Assembly: GCA_028752905.1 (NCBI GenBank)
Contig: JAQNBH010000013.1
Location: 29,446,582 to 29,510,581, forward strand
DNA length: 64,000 nucleotides
Origin: Cladorhizidae sp. MBARI D1340-BT2
Lineage: Eukaryota; Porifera; Demospongiae; Poecilosclerida; Cladorhizidae
Direction: 5' to 3'
Position 1 is the first letter of the stretch. Each line of letters begins with the position of its first letter. Below, one piece after another: positions 12,749 through 23,219 of this stretch. Below the pieces are notes generated by a model. It did not search any database. It was not told where the DNA came from and saw nothing but the letters and a program-made list of their open reading frames with translations. The position numbers and the translations under genes were made by a program.

Positions 12749-12937
12749 CAAGCATGTTCACAGCCAGACATGTGGCACTACCCCTACATGACAGGGTTAA
12801 ACAGAGCCTCAAGCATGTTCACAGCCAGACATGTGGCACTAACCCCTACATGACAGGGTTAAACAGAGCCCCAAGCATGTTAACAGCCAGACATGTGGCA
12901 CTACCCCTACATGACAGGGTTAAACAGAGCCCCAAGC
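12749..12937. repeat. 61-62-bp tandem repeat inside RT
   Basis: Three full units start at 12751, 12812 and 12874, and a partial unit starts at 12935 (core AGCATGTTCACAGCCAGACA). Each contains the RT-derived ARHVALPLHDRVK coding segment in one frame. Confidence 0.9.
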
Positions 12938-13230
12938 AGAGGAGTGGCAACTACTCACAACATTCAACAAACTTCTCTTTATATGTGTATGTAGTGCACT
13001 CTAGTACTTCCAAAAGCAGGTGAGTGAAATATTGTCTGGACTAGAGGGAGTTATCTGCTTTATGGATGGTGTTCTCGTGTTTGGGGAAGACTAAACAGAA
13101 CATGATACTAGATTGCCAGCAGCACCCCAAAGGATAGCAGATGCTGGGGGAGCATCGAACAAAGACAAGTGCAAATTATTCAACCAAAAATGACATTCCT
13201 CAGACATCTCATTGGTCAACAGTGAATACA

Positions 13231-13332
13231 ACCACACCCCTCAAAGACGACAGCCACAGCCAGCGAGGAACACAACCACACTCCTCAAAGACGACAGCCA
13301 CTGCCAGTGAGGAACACAACCACACCCCTCAA
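13231..13332. repeat. 44-bp tandem repeat downstream of RT
   Basis: Units begin ACCACACYCCTCAAAGA at 13231, 13275 and 13319, the third partial. They lie between the RT catalytic block and the RNase H remnant. Confidence 0.88.
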
Positions 13333-13593
13333 AGATGACGCACCAGAGATCATGCCTGAGCTGCTCCGGCATTTACACCCCAAAGCAGAAACAAATAGTT
13401 CCACTGACACTTCATCTTCAGACTTGGAGCAGTATTACTCCAAGACAGTGCAGAAGATTGGAAACCAGTGGTGTATATGCCTCCAGATTGCTATGGAGAC
13501 CGAGTGCAGATACGCACAAATAGAGAAAGAGGTGTTTGCAAGCATCTAGTCCCACGAGCACTTCTCTAACTACATTCTGGGAATGCGATGTCG

Positions 13594-13800
13594 GCTTGAA
13601 ACTGACCATAAACCTTGTTAGGCGTAGTATACTACTAGTAGTGGATGTTAGTATACTAGTGAGGCTTGAAACCATACACCTTGTTAGGCATAGTATACTA
13701 GTAATGGATGATAGTATACTAGTAAGGCTTGAAACTGACCATAAACCTTGTTAGGCATAGTATACTAGTAATGGATGTTATAGTATACTAGTAAGGCTTC
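13594..13800. repeat. 63-70-bp tandem repeat from the RNase H segment
   Basis: Units start GCTTGAAAC at 13594, 13664 and 13727, and a partial at 13796. Each contains TAGTATACTAGTA-type inverted words. The first unit reads RLETDHKP, a conserved RNase H motif of gypsy elements, so this is another coding-derived expansion. Confidence 0.88.
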
Positions 13801-14324
13801 AATGAGTTTGGAGGCTGGGAGAGGCTGGGACTTCTCAAGACATAAACACCTGGTGAAGGAATGTGAGCATGTGCAGAGGAATTCACACCCAGAAGTGGGC
13901 CACTCATCACATTCAGGCTACCTGCCTCTCCCTGGCAGAGGGTGGCACCAGACCTGTGTGCTCTCACATTCAGGCTACCTGACTATCCTGGCAGAGGGTG
14001 GCATCAGACCTGTGTGCTCTCACATTCAGGCTACCTGACTATCCCTGGCAGAGGGTGGCATCAGACCTGTGTGCTCTCACATTCAGGCTACCTGACTATC
14101 CCTGGCAGAGGGTGGCATCCGACCTGTGTGCTCTCACATTCAGACTACCTGCCTATCCCTGGCAGAGGGTGGCATCAGACCTGTGTGCTCTCACATTCAG
14201 GCTATCTGACTATCCCTGGCAGAGGGTGGCATCAGACCTGTGTGCTCTCACATTCAGGCTATCTGCCTATCCTTGGCAGAGGGTGGCATCAGACCTGTGT
14301 ACTCTCACATTCAGGCTACATGAC

Positions 14325-14752
14325 TGTGGGGGTTTGTTTATGCCCTCTTGGTATTTGCTGCCACCAGATGTAAGTCTCCGTCTCTGAAATCTTCCCAACC
14401 CTGCAATCCCTCCCGATATTGACAGTTAGGCCGCTAAAGTTGTAATAGGACTGATACAGAATGATGACAGAATAAAACTCGCATAAAAGAATGAAGTCCA
14501 GGGCCGGGCTTTTATAGACAAGGCCCCGGATCACAAAGGAAAAGTGAATCGACCAATCAGAATAGGTCATGACTTACAATAAGGTTGGGTAAAACTTCCA
14601 AGTGGTAATAAGGTGATGTTAACACGTAGAGTTGTTATGACACTTAATTCTAGTCCCTAGTTCTAGCTAAAAATACTATTAATACTTCTAAATATAGTTC
14701 ACACATAATATTTGGTTCTCTAAGTTCCTTCCTTGGGAGTTACGCCCCCACA
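14325..14752 (-). mobile_element. Solo LTR inserted in the 57-bp array
   Basis: A 428-bp unique segment begins TGTGGGGG and ends CCCCCACA, so it has TG...CA ends with an 8-bp inverted repeat. It is flanked by the direct repeat ATGAC (14320-14324 and 14753-14757), which is also the next bases of the minisatellite unit. TG/CA ends and a 5-bp target duplication are the mark of LTR retrotransposon integration. On the minus strand there is a TATA-type box and, near the end, CTGGTGGCAGCAA-like sequence as at the LTR boundary of many gypsy elements. No internal domain is present, so it is a solo LTR left by recombination. Confidence 0.85.
14509..14516 (-). promoter_or_regulatory. TATA box of the solo LTR
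   Basis: TATAAAAG on the minus strand, followed by a GC-rich stretch (CCCGGCCCTGG). This fits the U3/R border of an LTR promoter oriented leftward. Confidence 0.5.
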
Positions 14753-17700
14753 ATGACTATCCCTGGCATAGGGTGGTATCAGACCTGTATACTCTCACAT
14801 TCAGGCTACATGACTATCCCTGGCAGAGGGTGGCATCAGACCTGTGTGCTCTCACATTCAGGCTACAGTACCTGCATCTCCCTGGCAGAGGGTGGCATCA
14901 GACCTGTGTGCTCCCACATTCAGGCTACCTGCATCTCCCTGGCAGAGGGTGGCATCAGACCTGTGTGCTCCCACATTCAGGCTACCTGACTATCCCTGGC
15001 AGAGGGTGGCATCAGACCTGTGTGCTCTCACATTCAGGCTACCTGACTATCCCTGGCAGAGGGTGGCATCAGACCTGTGTGCTCTCACATTAAGGCTACC
15101 TGCCTACCTCTGGCAGAGGGTGGCATCAGACCTGTGTACTCTTACATTCAGGCTACCTGACTATCCCTGGCAGAGGGTGGCATCAGACCTGTGTGCTCTC
15201 ACATTCAGGCTACCTGACTATCCCTGGCAGAGGGTGGCATCAGACCTGTGTTGCTCTCACATTCAGGCTACCTGCCTATCCCTGGCAGAGGGTGGCATCA
15301 GACCTGTGTGCTCTCACATTAAGGCTACCTGCCTACCTCTGGCAGAGGGTGGCATCAGACCTGTGTGCTCTCACATTCAGGCTACATGACTATCCCTGGC
15401 AGAGGGTGGCATCAGAGCTACCTGACTATGCCTGGCAGAGGGTGGCATCAGACCTGTGTGCTCTCACATTCAGGCTACCTGCCTATCCCTGGCAGAGGGT
15501 GGCATCAGACCTGTGTGCTCTCACATTCAGGCTACCTGACTATCCCTGGCAGAGGGTGGCATCAGACCTGTGTGCTCTCACATTCAGGCTAGCTGCCTAT
15601 CCCTGGCAGAGGGTGGCATCAGACCTGTGTGCTCTCACATTCAGGCTACCTGCTTATCCCTGGCAGAGGGTGGCATCAGACCTGTGTGCTCTGACATTCA
15701 GGCTACCAGCCTATCCCTGGCAGAGGGTGGCATCAGACCTGTGTGCTCTCACATTCAGGCTACCTGACTATCCCTGGCAGAGGGTGGCATGTGTGCTCTC
15801 ACATTCAGGCTGCCTGACTATCCCTGGCAGAGGGTGGCATCAGACCTGTGTGCTCTCACATTCAGGCTACCTGCCTATCCCTGGCAGAGGGTGGCATCAG
15901 ACCTGTGTGCTCTCACATTCAGGCTACCTGCCTATCCCTGGCAGAGGGTGACATCAGACCTGTGTGCTCTCACATTCAGGCTACCTACCTCTCCCTGGCA
16001 GAGGGTGGCATCAGACCTGTGTACTCTCACATTCAGGCTCACTGACTATCCCTGGCAGAGGGTGGCATCAGACCTGTGTGCTCTCACGTTCAGGCTACCT
16101 GACTATCCCTGGCAGAGGGTGGCATCAGACCTGTGTGCTCTCAATTTCAGGCTACCTGCCTATCGCTGGCAGAGGTGGCATCAGACCTGTGTACTCTCAC
16201 ATTCAGGCTACCTGCCTATCGCTGGCAGAGGGTGGCATCAGACCTGTGTGCTCTCACATTCAGGCTACCAGCCTATCCCTGGCATCAGACCTGTGTGCTC
16301 TCACATTCAGGCTACCAGCCTATTCCTGGCAGAGGGTGGCATCGGACCTGTGTGCTCTCACATTCAGGCTACCTGACTATCCCTGGCAGAGGGTGGCATG
16401 TGTGCTCTCACATTCAGGCTACCTGCCTATCCCTGGCAGAGGGTGGCACCAGACCTGTGTGCTCTCACATTCAGGCTACCCGACTATCCCTGGCAGAGGG
16501 TGGCACCAGACCTGTGTGCTCTCACATTCAGGCTACCTGACTATCCCTGGCAGAGGGTGGCATCAGACCTGTGTGCTATCACATTCAGGCTACCTGACTA
16601 TCCCTGGCAGAGGGTGGCATCAGACCTGTGTGCTCTCACATTCAGGCTACCTGACTATCTCTGGCAGAGGGTGGCATCCGACCTGTGTGCTCTCACATTC
16701 AGACTACCTGCCTATCCCTGGCAGAGGGTGGCATCAGACCTGTGTGCTCTCACATTCAGGCTACATGACTATCCCTGGCAGAGGGTGGCATCAGACCTGT
16801 ATACTCTCACATTCAGGCTACATGACTATCCCTGGCAGAGGGTGGCATCAGACCTGTGTGCCCTCACATTCAGGCTACAGTACCTGCATCTCCCTGGCAG
16901 AGGGTGGCATCAGACCTGTGTGCTCCCACATTCAGGCTACCTGCATCTCCCTGGCAGAGGGTGGCATCAGACCTGTGTGCTCCCACATTCAGGCTACCTG
17001 ACTATCCCTGGCAGAGGGTGGCATCAGACCTGTGTGCTCTCACATTCAGGCTACCTGACTATCCCTGGCAGAGGGTGGCATCAGACCTGTGTGCTCTCAC
17101 ATTAAGGCTACCTGCCTACCTCTGGCAGAGGGTGGCATCAGACCTGTGTACTCTCACATTCAGGCTACCTGACTATCCCTGGCAGAGGGTGGCATTAGAC
17201 CTGTGTGCTCACATTCAGGCTACCTGCCTATCCCTGGCAGAGGGTGGCATCCGACCTGTGTGCTCTCACATTCAGGCTACCTGACTATCCCTGTCAGAGG
17301 GTGGCATCAGACCTGTGTGCTCTCACATTAAGGCTACCTGCCTACCTCTGGCAGAGGGTGGCATCAGACCTGTGTACTCTCACATTCAGGCTACCTGCCT
17401 ATCCCTGGCAGAGGGTGACATCAGACCTGTGTGCTCTCACATTCATGCTACCTACCTCTCCCTGGCAGAGGGTGGCATCAGACCTGTGTACTCTCACATT
17501 CAGGCTCACTGACTATCCCTGGCAGAGGGTGGCATCAGACCTGTGTGCTCTGACATTCAGGCTACCTGACTATCCCTGGAAGAGGGTGGCATCAGACCTG
17601 TGTGCTCTCAATTTCAGGCTTCCTTCCTATCGCTGGCAGAGGGTGGCATCAGACCTGTGTGCTCTCACATTCAGGCTACCAGCCTATCCCTGGCAGAGGG

Positions 17701-17885
17701 TGGCATCAGAACTGTGTGCTCTCATGTTCAGGCTACCTGACTATCCGTGGCATCAGACCTGTGTGCTCTCACATTCAGGCTACAGTACCTGCCTATCCCT
17801 GGCAGAGGGTGGCATCAGACCTGTGTGCTCTCACATTCAGGCTACCTGCCTATCCCTGGCAGAGGGTGGCATTAGATGTGTGTGC

Positions 17886-18642
17886 ACTGAGAGGTAAAAA
17901 CGACATCCTTATTGTTATTGTTAACTATTGCTCAAGATATCTAGAGGTCATCAAACTATATCAATTATGATGTCATCCAGAATTATCCAATCATTCAAGA
18001 CAGTGTTCTCAAGTCATGGGATTCCAGAAATGGTATCAGCAACAATCTCACCCAATACTCGTCCAATGAATTTGCAGAGATTGCAAAGTCTTATGATTTC
18101 TTTGGACAAGGGGAGAGAGGAGACAGTGAAAAAGCTATTGAGATGATCAGCAGATCTATACATGGCCTACTTATGTATAGTTCAACACCCTTGCCTTGGC
18201 CACCTGCGCAACTTTCAATGGGAAGGAAACGGAGAGCAAATATCCCTCAACTGCCAGAACAACTGATCCTAAAATGGACTACGTATCTCCAACAGACATT
18301 CTAGAACAATGAGTTCAAGATTAAACATAAGAGAGACTTTGAAGGCCGACACCGAGGTCAAGGACTACCACAGCTACCAGAGATTCCCAAGTATGGACTA
18401 GCACAGATGGCCAGACAAGAAGACAAGGACAAGTTGTCTCACATGCAGACACCCCTAGGGCATATCTACCTCGTCAACACCTCCAGCGGTCTATGAGAAG
18501 GAATTGCCCAGACATAAATGAGACCGGATAAACCCACAGACTCGAGCAACAGAGAAGAAGCCAACCCAACACACCCTCACCAAATAATAACTACATCAAG
18601 AACTGGTACCACCATCCACCCCCTGACAGACTTTGCTGTCTT
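17886..18642 (+). pseudogene. Ty3/gypsy integrase core and C-terminal tail (broken)
   Basis: Directly after the minisatellite the plus strand continues the integrase catalytic core: GKNDILIVIVNYCSRYLEV, then FKTVFSSHGIPEMVS, then NNLTQYSSNEFAEIAKSY in another frame. The position of the second catalytic Asp (SDNGP in the family) reads SNNL. The glutamate region is compressed (GEREETVKKLLR). A tail resembling gypsy integrase C-termini follows, ending RTGTTIHP at about 18595-18620. At least three frameshifts and stops make it inactive. The first catalytic Asp lies in the amplified 57-bp unit just upstream. Confidence 0.8.
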
Positions 18643-18656
18643 GGGGGAAAGGGAGG
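18643..18656 (+). promoter_or_regulatory. Polypurine tract and 3' LTR boundary
   Basis: GGGGGAAAGGGAGG lies immediately before TGTGGCAATACCC at 18657. A purine run followed by TG is the expected plus-strand priming site and LTR start, and it falls right after the integrase tail. The far end of this LTR cannot be placed because the 30-bp array starting at about 18800 disrupts it. Confidence 0.65.
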
Positions 18657-18801
18657 TGTGGCAATACCCTTGCCACCCACATATGTTGATGACTAATTGC
18701 ATAAGACTAAAGAGAGTCTATTATTATATGGAATGCGTTGTTTGATGTATATCTGGATGTGTTGTCATTGGAATCAGTTACTCAATACCACAAAGGGCAT
18801 G

Positions 18802-19050
18802 GGCAACATGCATAGGAGTTGTGTGGCACAGGGAACATGCATAGGAGTTGTGTGGCACAGGGCAACAAGCATAGGAGTTGTGTGGCACAGGGCAACATGC
18901 ATAGGAGTTGTGTGGCACAGGGCAACATGTATAGGAGTTGTGTGGCACAGGGCAACATGCATAGGAGTTGTGTGGCACAGGGCAACATGCACAGGAGTTG
19001 TGTGGCACAGGGCAACATGCATAGGAGTTGTGTGGAACAGGGCAACATGC
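18802..19050. repeat. 30-bp minisatellite
   Basis: Eight copies of a 30-bp unit with core ATAGGAGTTGTGTGGCACAG, regularly spaced from 18812 to 19022. All frames are open on both strands (10-codon period), giving spurious ORFs such as MHVALCHTTP repeats. It lies in the probable 3' LTR region of the gypsy element. Confidence 0.9.
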
Positions 19051-19168
19051 TTGTGAGGGCTTACTTTACTACCATGGCCACTGTAGATGCACTATGCAAC
19101 ATACACATACATGAACTATTATTACCTCAGACCTCACAAGTATGAAAGAGGATCAAATCATCCAACCG

Positions 19169-19245
19169 GCCTCTGCTACTGTTTCCTCATGTCCTGGCCT
19201 TTGCTACTGTTTCTTCGTGTCCTGGCCTTTGCTAATGTTTAGCAT
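19169..19245. repeat. 28-bp tandem repeat
   Basis: About 2.5 copies of a unit beginning GGCCTTTGCTACTGTTTC. Confidence 0.75.
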
Positions 19246-19256
19246 ATAAATTAACT

Positions 19257-20005
19257 CAAGGATAGAACCTCAACTAGCCAGGACAAGGAGAGAACCTCAA
19301 CTAGCCAGGACAAGGAGAGAACCTCAACTAGCCAGAACAACGAGAGAACCTCAACTAGCCAGGACAAGGAGAGAACCTCAACTAGCCAGGACAAGGAGAG
19401 AACCTCAACTAACCAGGACAAGGATATACCGAAGCAGTTTTGTTTGAGTTTTATTTATTTCCAATCTGAAGCTGTGCACATAGGTGTGGTTTTAGTATGC
19501 TCATATGCAGAAGAATCCATTCATATGACCATATGACAACTATTTCCAAAATTAATCACACTTCCATAATATAACCTCAACTAGCCAGGACAAGGACATA
19601 ACCTCAACTAGCCAGGCAAGGAGAGAACCTCAACTAGCCAGGACAACCAGAGAACCTCAACTAGCCAGGACAAGGAGAGAACCTCAACTAGCCAGGACAA
19701 GGAGAGAACCTCAACTAGCCAGGACAAGGAGAGAACCTCAACTAGCCAGGACAAAGAGAGAACCTCAACTAGCCAGGACAAGGATATAACCTCAACTAGC
19801 CAGGACAAGGAGAGAACCTCAACTAGCCAGGACAAGGAGAGAACCTCAACTAGCCAGGACAAGGAGAGAACCTCAACTAGCCAGGACAAGGAGGGAACCT
19901 CAACTAGCCAGGACAAGGAGAGAACCTCAACTAGCCAGGACAAGGAGAGAACCTCAACTAGCCAGGACAAGGAGAGAACCTCAACTAGCCAGAGAACCTC
20001 AACTA
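19257..20005. repeat. 27-bp minisatellite in two blocks
   Basis: The unit AACCTCAACTAGCCAGGACA plus AGGAGAG, 27 bp, forms about six copies at 19257-19425 and about 16 at 19573-20005. A 147-bp unique segment lies between the blocks. The 9-codon period gives a minus-strand frame of SWLVEVLSL repeats, which I regard as artefact. The last unit leads into the segmental duplication. Confidence 0.9.
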
Positions 20006-20914
20006 GGCCTGACTAACCAAGACAAGGTTAGAACTTCAGCCTTACCTGCATGCCTCTATAGACAACCTAAATTACACTCAAGACCACAATGCCCTCACTC
20101 TAAACACTCCTCCCTCCAATCAAATACTAACAAACATCCAAGTGCACACAAGGAGTGATTAGTCAAAGCCTACCCTTTACCAACTGGGATAGTGTCTGGA
20201 GACAGCAGCATTGGAAATCTAATATCCAACAGGTAATTAAAGTCATGCACAAACACCTAATTAGCTCTCCTAACACTCCTGTGATTATTGGACTAGGAAT
20301 GTGTATTACTTGGCACGGATGTGCAGGTGCCTTATTGCAATGAGTTAACAATTGGTAAAGATTCTCGGCGAGAATCTGCCAGGTCAGGCATATTTAAAGA
20401 GAGGTGAGGATCAAGGACTCTAGCAGCTAATTAGTAGCTGTCAACTAGTAGCTGTAACTATACTAAGTTCTGCCATCAACTACTTGATTTCGACTTGTAG
20501 ACCATCAGTACTCTTCCTCCCTAATCATGGTCATCACTCGTGTTTCTATATATTATATGTACTGTCAAGTGATAATAAATAATAATAAATACTAGCGGGT
20601 GCTAATTAGTGCATACTTGTCTCTGCCCACAGCCTTCAAAAGGTCAGTCAGCCAGTGGTTGCTGGAAGCATTTATATCCAAGAGGCCTCCACCTGGCGAA
20701 GATGAGGGCAGGAGACCTCCCTCCACCACATCCTGAGGGGGAGGGATCACAGGCTGCTAGGCCACACCCATACTCATTATTTTAATTGGAAGTTTCCTTC
20801 TGGACAAAGGAAGTCTTCAACTCTTACAAGTTCCATTATCTGTTGTGAGTGGAGGACAATAAAAGCTTCATTGAATCATGCATTATAATTCATCAATTAA
20901 TTGCCAACAGAAAA

Positions 20915-22684
20915 CTAAAATATAACAATCTTACTAGAGTCAAAGTTACTAGCATACACAAACCCATCTCGATCTACACAGACATGAACATAGCAGCATC
21001 TGCCACCAAATGAGGTGACATAGTCTCCCTCAGTGGTGAACACTACTATCTTACATACATCATCATCTGCCACATACACGTACTGACCAGCTACACACAC
21101 ACCACGTGGAGACTTCAACCTCTTCACACCATCCTTATCACAGCCAAAGGAGCGTAGGAATGCTCCATCATTACTGAAGACTTGAATACTAGAGCTCCCA
21201 TGACTACTGGCGTACACGTTTTGATGACTGTCATGAGATAGGCAACACAATGTGTTTTTATCTGCACCAACAATCTGTCTCACATATTTCAGTTCTCTGT
21301 CGTACACCATGATCCTACCTCCATTGCCACATTCAGTAACCATCACTTCATCTCCAACTACTGCAACATCGAGATGTCCTGGACCTTTCACTTGCTGGAC
21401 TCTGTGCACTTGAACCTTGCTGCAGTTCTTGTTCGACTTGAAGATTCGATTAGTGCCTTCATCTGTGAAATAGATGTTGTCTTCACTGTCTACAGCAATA
21501 CCTTGTAAATGTTTAAATTTATGTTCCGAGTGATTGATACTTCTCAATTTTTTCCCCTCTCTATCCAACACAATGACATCTCCTCCATATTTGGCGACTA
21601 TAAACTCACCTACGGAGTTAACAGTGATACCAACAGGGCCTGTTACACCACCCCACACCTTGACAGGCTTGTCTAGTCGAGTGGGCGGGATGGGGACAAG
21701 CACAGGGAAGGGACTGCCTGCTACTTGATGCCCGTCCAATGAGATAGTAAGTTCATGTCGTCCACGGTGAGTGGGTGTGAACTGGATGCGATATTGATTG
21801 GCTCCAATTTCTTTGGTACTGGATTTGATGTGATCTCCACTGTGCAGACACTTCATATTGCAGTCTATTTGAACAGCACGTGTTGATGGCTTGTTGCCAC
21901 AGAGTTGAGTGGTGCACAAGACCACTTCTGATAACTTCCCAGCCTCAGCCTTGCTGGACACACTGTTGATGACTAGAGTGATAAGTCGAGTTATCTTAGC
22001 CTGGGTCTGGAGGAGCTGCTCCAGGGCCTCAGCACAGCTCACCTCCACCGCTACATCAACCTCCTCCATTGGCGTAAGCTTCTGCCCCGGCTTGGCGTTG
22101 TCTTCAACTATTTTTTCCTGGATCCTACTCTCCAACTCAGCATGTGTGCACATGACCTCATCGTTGGAACAATGCTTGACACACTGCTCGGTGTAGTCCA
22201 CAATGCTCACATCTTTAGCTCTCTCCTTCTTCACCTCATCCAAAGAGAGAACTTCATGGCCATCAAAGACAACTTTCATCCTCAGATGTGCCTCCACGCA
22301 TTTCTCACATATGAACTTGTCACATTGTCGACAAAATGATCCAGCTTTGACTGAAGAGGTTGTGCATATCTCACACTTCACCTCCTCCTTGCTAAGAGCT
22401 CTCTTCTGCTTGGCATACAGTTCTTTGAGGCGGTTGATATGGAAAGCCGTTTTGAGGCCGTCTTCATTGCCCTCAGGCAGGGTGGTTTCATTGCGACACT
22501 CTGGGCAAGAGAAAGGCTGGTCTTTGCCTGTCCTGAGTGCTAGCTTGAGGATGCAGTGCTTGCAGTAGCAATGAAGGCAAGGGAGGGCCTTGGGCAGAGT
22601 GTAGTGCTCCTGGCAGATGGAACATGTGATCTCCTTCTCTAACTCCATCAAATACTTCTCAGCCTCCTCCATGTCTCTAGCCAT
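20915..22684 (-). CDS. TRIM-NHL protein lacking B-box 2 and coiled coil
   Basis: A single-exon frame of 589 aa. Domains: C3HC4 RING at residues 21-63 (C21, C24, C36, H38, C41, C44, C60, C63); one B-box at about 104-143; a filamin-type immunoglobulin fold at about 235-332; NHL repeats from about 340 to the end (at least five blades, such as GIAVDSEDNIYFTD and GVCVAGQYVYVADD). RING-filamin-NHL proteins of the TRIM2/3/71 type are cytoplasmic E3 ubiquitin ligases, and their NHL propellers bind RNA or protein. Compared with the paralogue at 39931-42132, 143 codons are missing in frame after residue 159 (near 22207), removing the second B-box and the coiled coil normally needed for dimerisation. 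The chosen ATG has a good animal context (A at -3, G at +4). Expression is unknown; it may be a reduced-function gene. Confidence 0.85.
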   Translation of the reverse strand: MARDMEEAEKYLMELEKEITCSICQEHYTLPKALPCLHCYCKHCILKLALRTGKDQPFSCPECRNETTLPEGNEDGLKTAFHINRLKELYAKQKRALSKEEVKCEICTTSSVKAGSFCRQCDKFICEKCVEAHLRMKVVFDGHEVLSLDEVKKERAKDVSIVDYTEQCVKHCSNDEVMCTHAELESRIQEKIVEDNAKPGQKLTPMEEVDVAVEVSCAEALEQLLQTQAKITRLITLVINSVSSKAEAGKLSEVVLCTTQLCGNKPSTRAVQIDCNMKCLHSGDHIKSSTKEIGANQYRIQFTPTHRGRHELTISLDGHQVAGSPFPVLVPIPPTRLDKPVKVWGGVTGPVGITVNSVGEFIVAKYGGDVIVLDREGKKLRSINHSEHKFKHLQGIAVDSEDNIYFTDEGTNRIFKSNKNCSKVQVHRVQQVKGPGHLDVAVVGDEVMVTECGNGGRIMVYDRELKYVRQIVGADKNTLCCLSHDSHQNVYASSHGSSSIQVFSNDGAFLRSFGCDKDGVKRLKSPRGVCVAGQYVYVADDDVCKIVVFTTEGDYVTSFGGRCCYVHVCVDRDGFVYASNFDSSKIVIF

Positions 22685-23219
22685 GGTTGCAATGTTTAGA
22701 GAGAACTAGTAGTTGAGAAACACTTTAGATACAGAACTTCAGCAGACACAAGAGCTACAGGAAACAGTGCAAATCGGGTGTGGCCTTAATTATATTCATG
22801 AGAGGTGATGTAATGCTGCACCCTCAAAAGAGGGTGCGTCATCTGGTATTGCACATGTGCAGAGACAAGACTGGGATTGTGTCACATGTTGGTAGTAAGG
22901 CAGTACTACACATAAGATGTGTAATTATAATTATTATAATCTCAACTTTCTTTAATGCTGTAGAGAGAGGAGAGTGGTAGTCATGCAGCCATACATATGT
23001 ATTGCCCATAAGGAGAACTCTCTCAGGCCTACTGCACATTACATGTCCCATGCCCTCCACCAGACCTGATTCTAGGAAACACACTGGTGTGTGTATGTGG
23101 GCTAGTAGCCACAAGTTGCCCCTCGAGTTGTCCTCACAGAAAATAGCTCAAGCAATACAGAACACCGTCCACCTGCCGGCCCTACGCCATCCAGGGCTGC
23201 TCTGACAGCCACACATGAT

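Larger units (their letters stand above)
12560..13620 (+). pseudogene. Ty3/gypsy RT and RNase H fragments
   Basis: The RT N-terminal side is seen as FTARHVALPLHDRVKQS near 12860-12930, carried in a triplicated block. The RT catalytic region at 13021-13095 reads SEILSGLEGVICFMDGVLVF, where the family's DD pair has become DG. It is followed by ADAGGASNKDKCKLF. The RNase H side is METECRYAQIEKEVFASI at 13493-13546, then RLETDHKP at 13590-13615. Large parts of the palm and most of RNase H are missing or shifted, and the catalytic Asp change alone would disable it. Confidence 0.75.
13908..17885. repeat. 57-bp minisatellite from integrase coding sequence (about 62 copies)
   Basis: The unit is 57 bp, exactly 19 codons, and in the element frame encodes LPDYPWQRVASDLCALTFR. 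PWQ.V.SDL is the segment of gypsy integrases around the first catalytic Asp. The last copy at 17850-17890 continues into authentic integrase (CALRGKNDILIVIVNYCSRY). Subtracting the solo LTR at 14325-14752 leaves about 3.55 kb, or 62 units. Variant units (tatcgctgg, gctcactgac, cagtacctgcatc) recur in blocks, for example 14753-15150 against 16790-17160, showing higher-order duplication. Because 57 is divisible by 3, all three forward frames stay open for long stretches; these ORFs, up to 345 aa, are not evidence of a gene. Confidence 0.93.
11415..18790 (+). mobile_element. Decayed Ty3/gypsy LTR retrotransposon
   Basis: Order on the plus strand: gag with broken zinc knuckles, aspartic protease (DTGAEV), RT, RNase H, zinc-binding/integrase, a C-terminal tail (RTGTTIHP), a polypurine tract at 18643-18656 and the start of a 3' LTR (TGTGGCAA at 18657). 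This gag-PR-RT-RH-IN order is the Ty3/gypsy order. All domains are frameshifted or mutated. The coding length is inflated from an expected 4-5 kb to over 7 kb by six internal tandem expansions and one inserted solo LTR. No 5' LTR was found; the AT-rich minisatellite occupies that place. Confidence 0.85.

Noticed and set aside
13908..17885. Very long open frames (up to 345 aa) of repeated CVLSHSGYLTIPGRGWHQT type
   Set aside because: They arise because a 57-bp unit (19 codons) has no stop in any forward frame; only the frame matching integrase has biological origin, and that gene is broken.
11490..18642. A domesticated gag-pol host gene
   Set aside because: Every domain has frameshifts, the RT catalytic pair reads DG and the second integrase Asp reads Asn, so there is no sign of preserved function.
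18774..19022. Repetitive minus-strand protein MHVALCHTTP x8
   Set aside because: Product of the 30-bp array; both strands and several frames are equally open.
22203..22568. Plus-strand frames of 95-121 aa over the TRIM genes (also 41339-41620 and 41648-42016)
   Set aside because: Antisense to the RING, B-box and coiled-coil regions of the TRIM-NHL genes; no independent signal.
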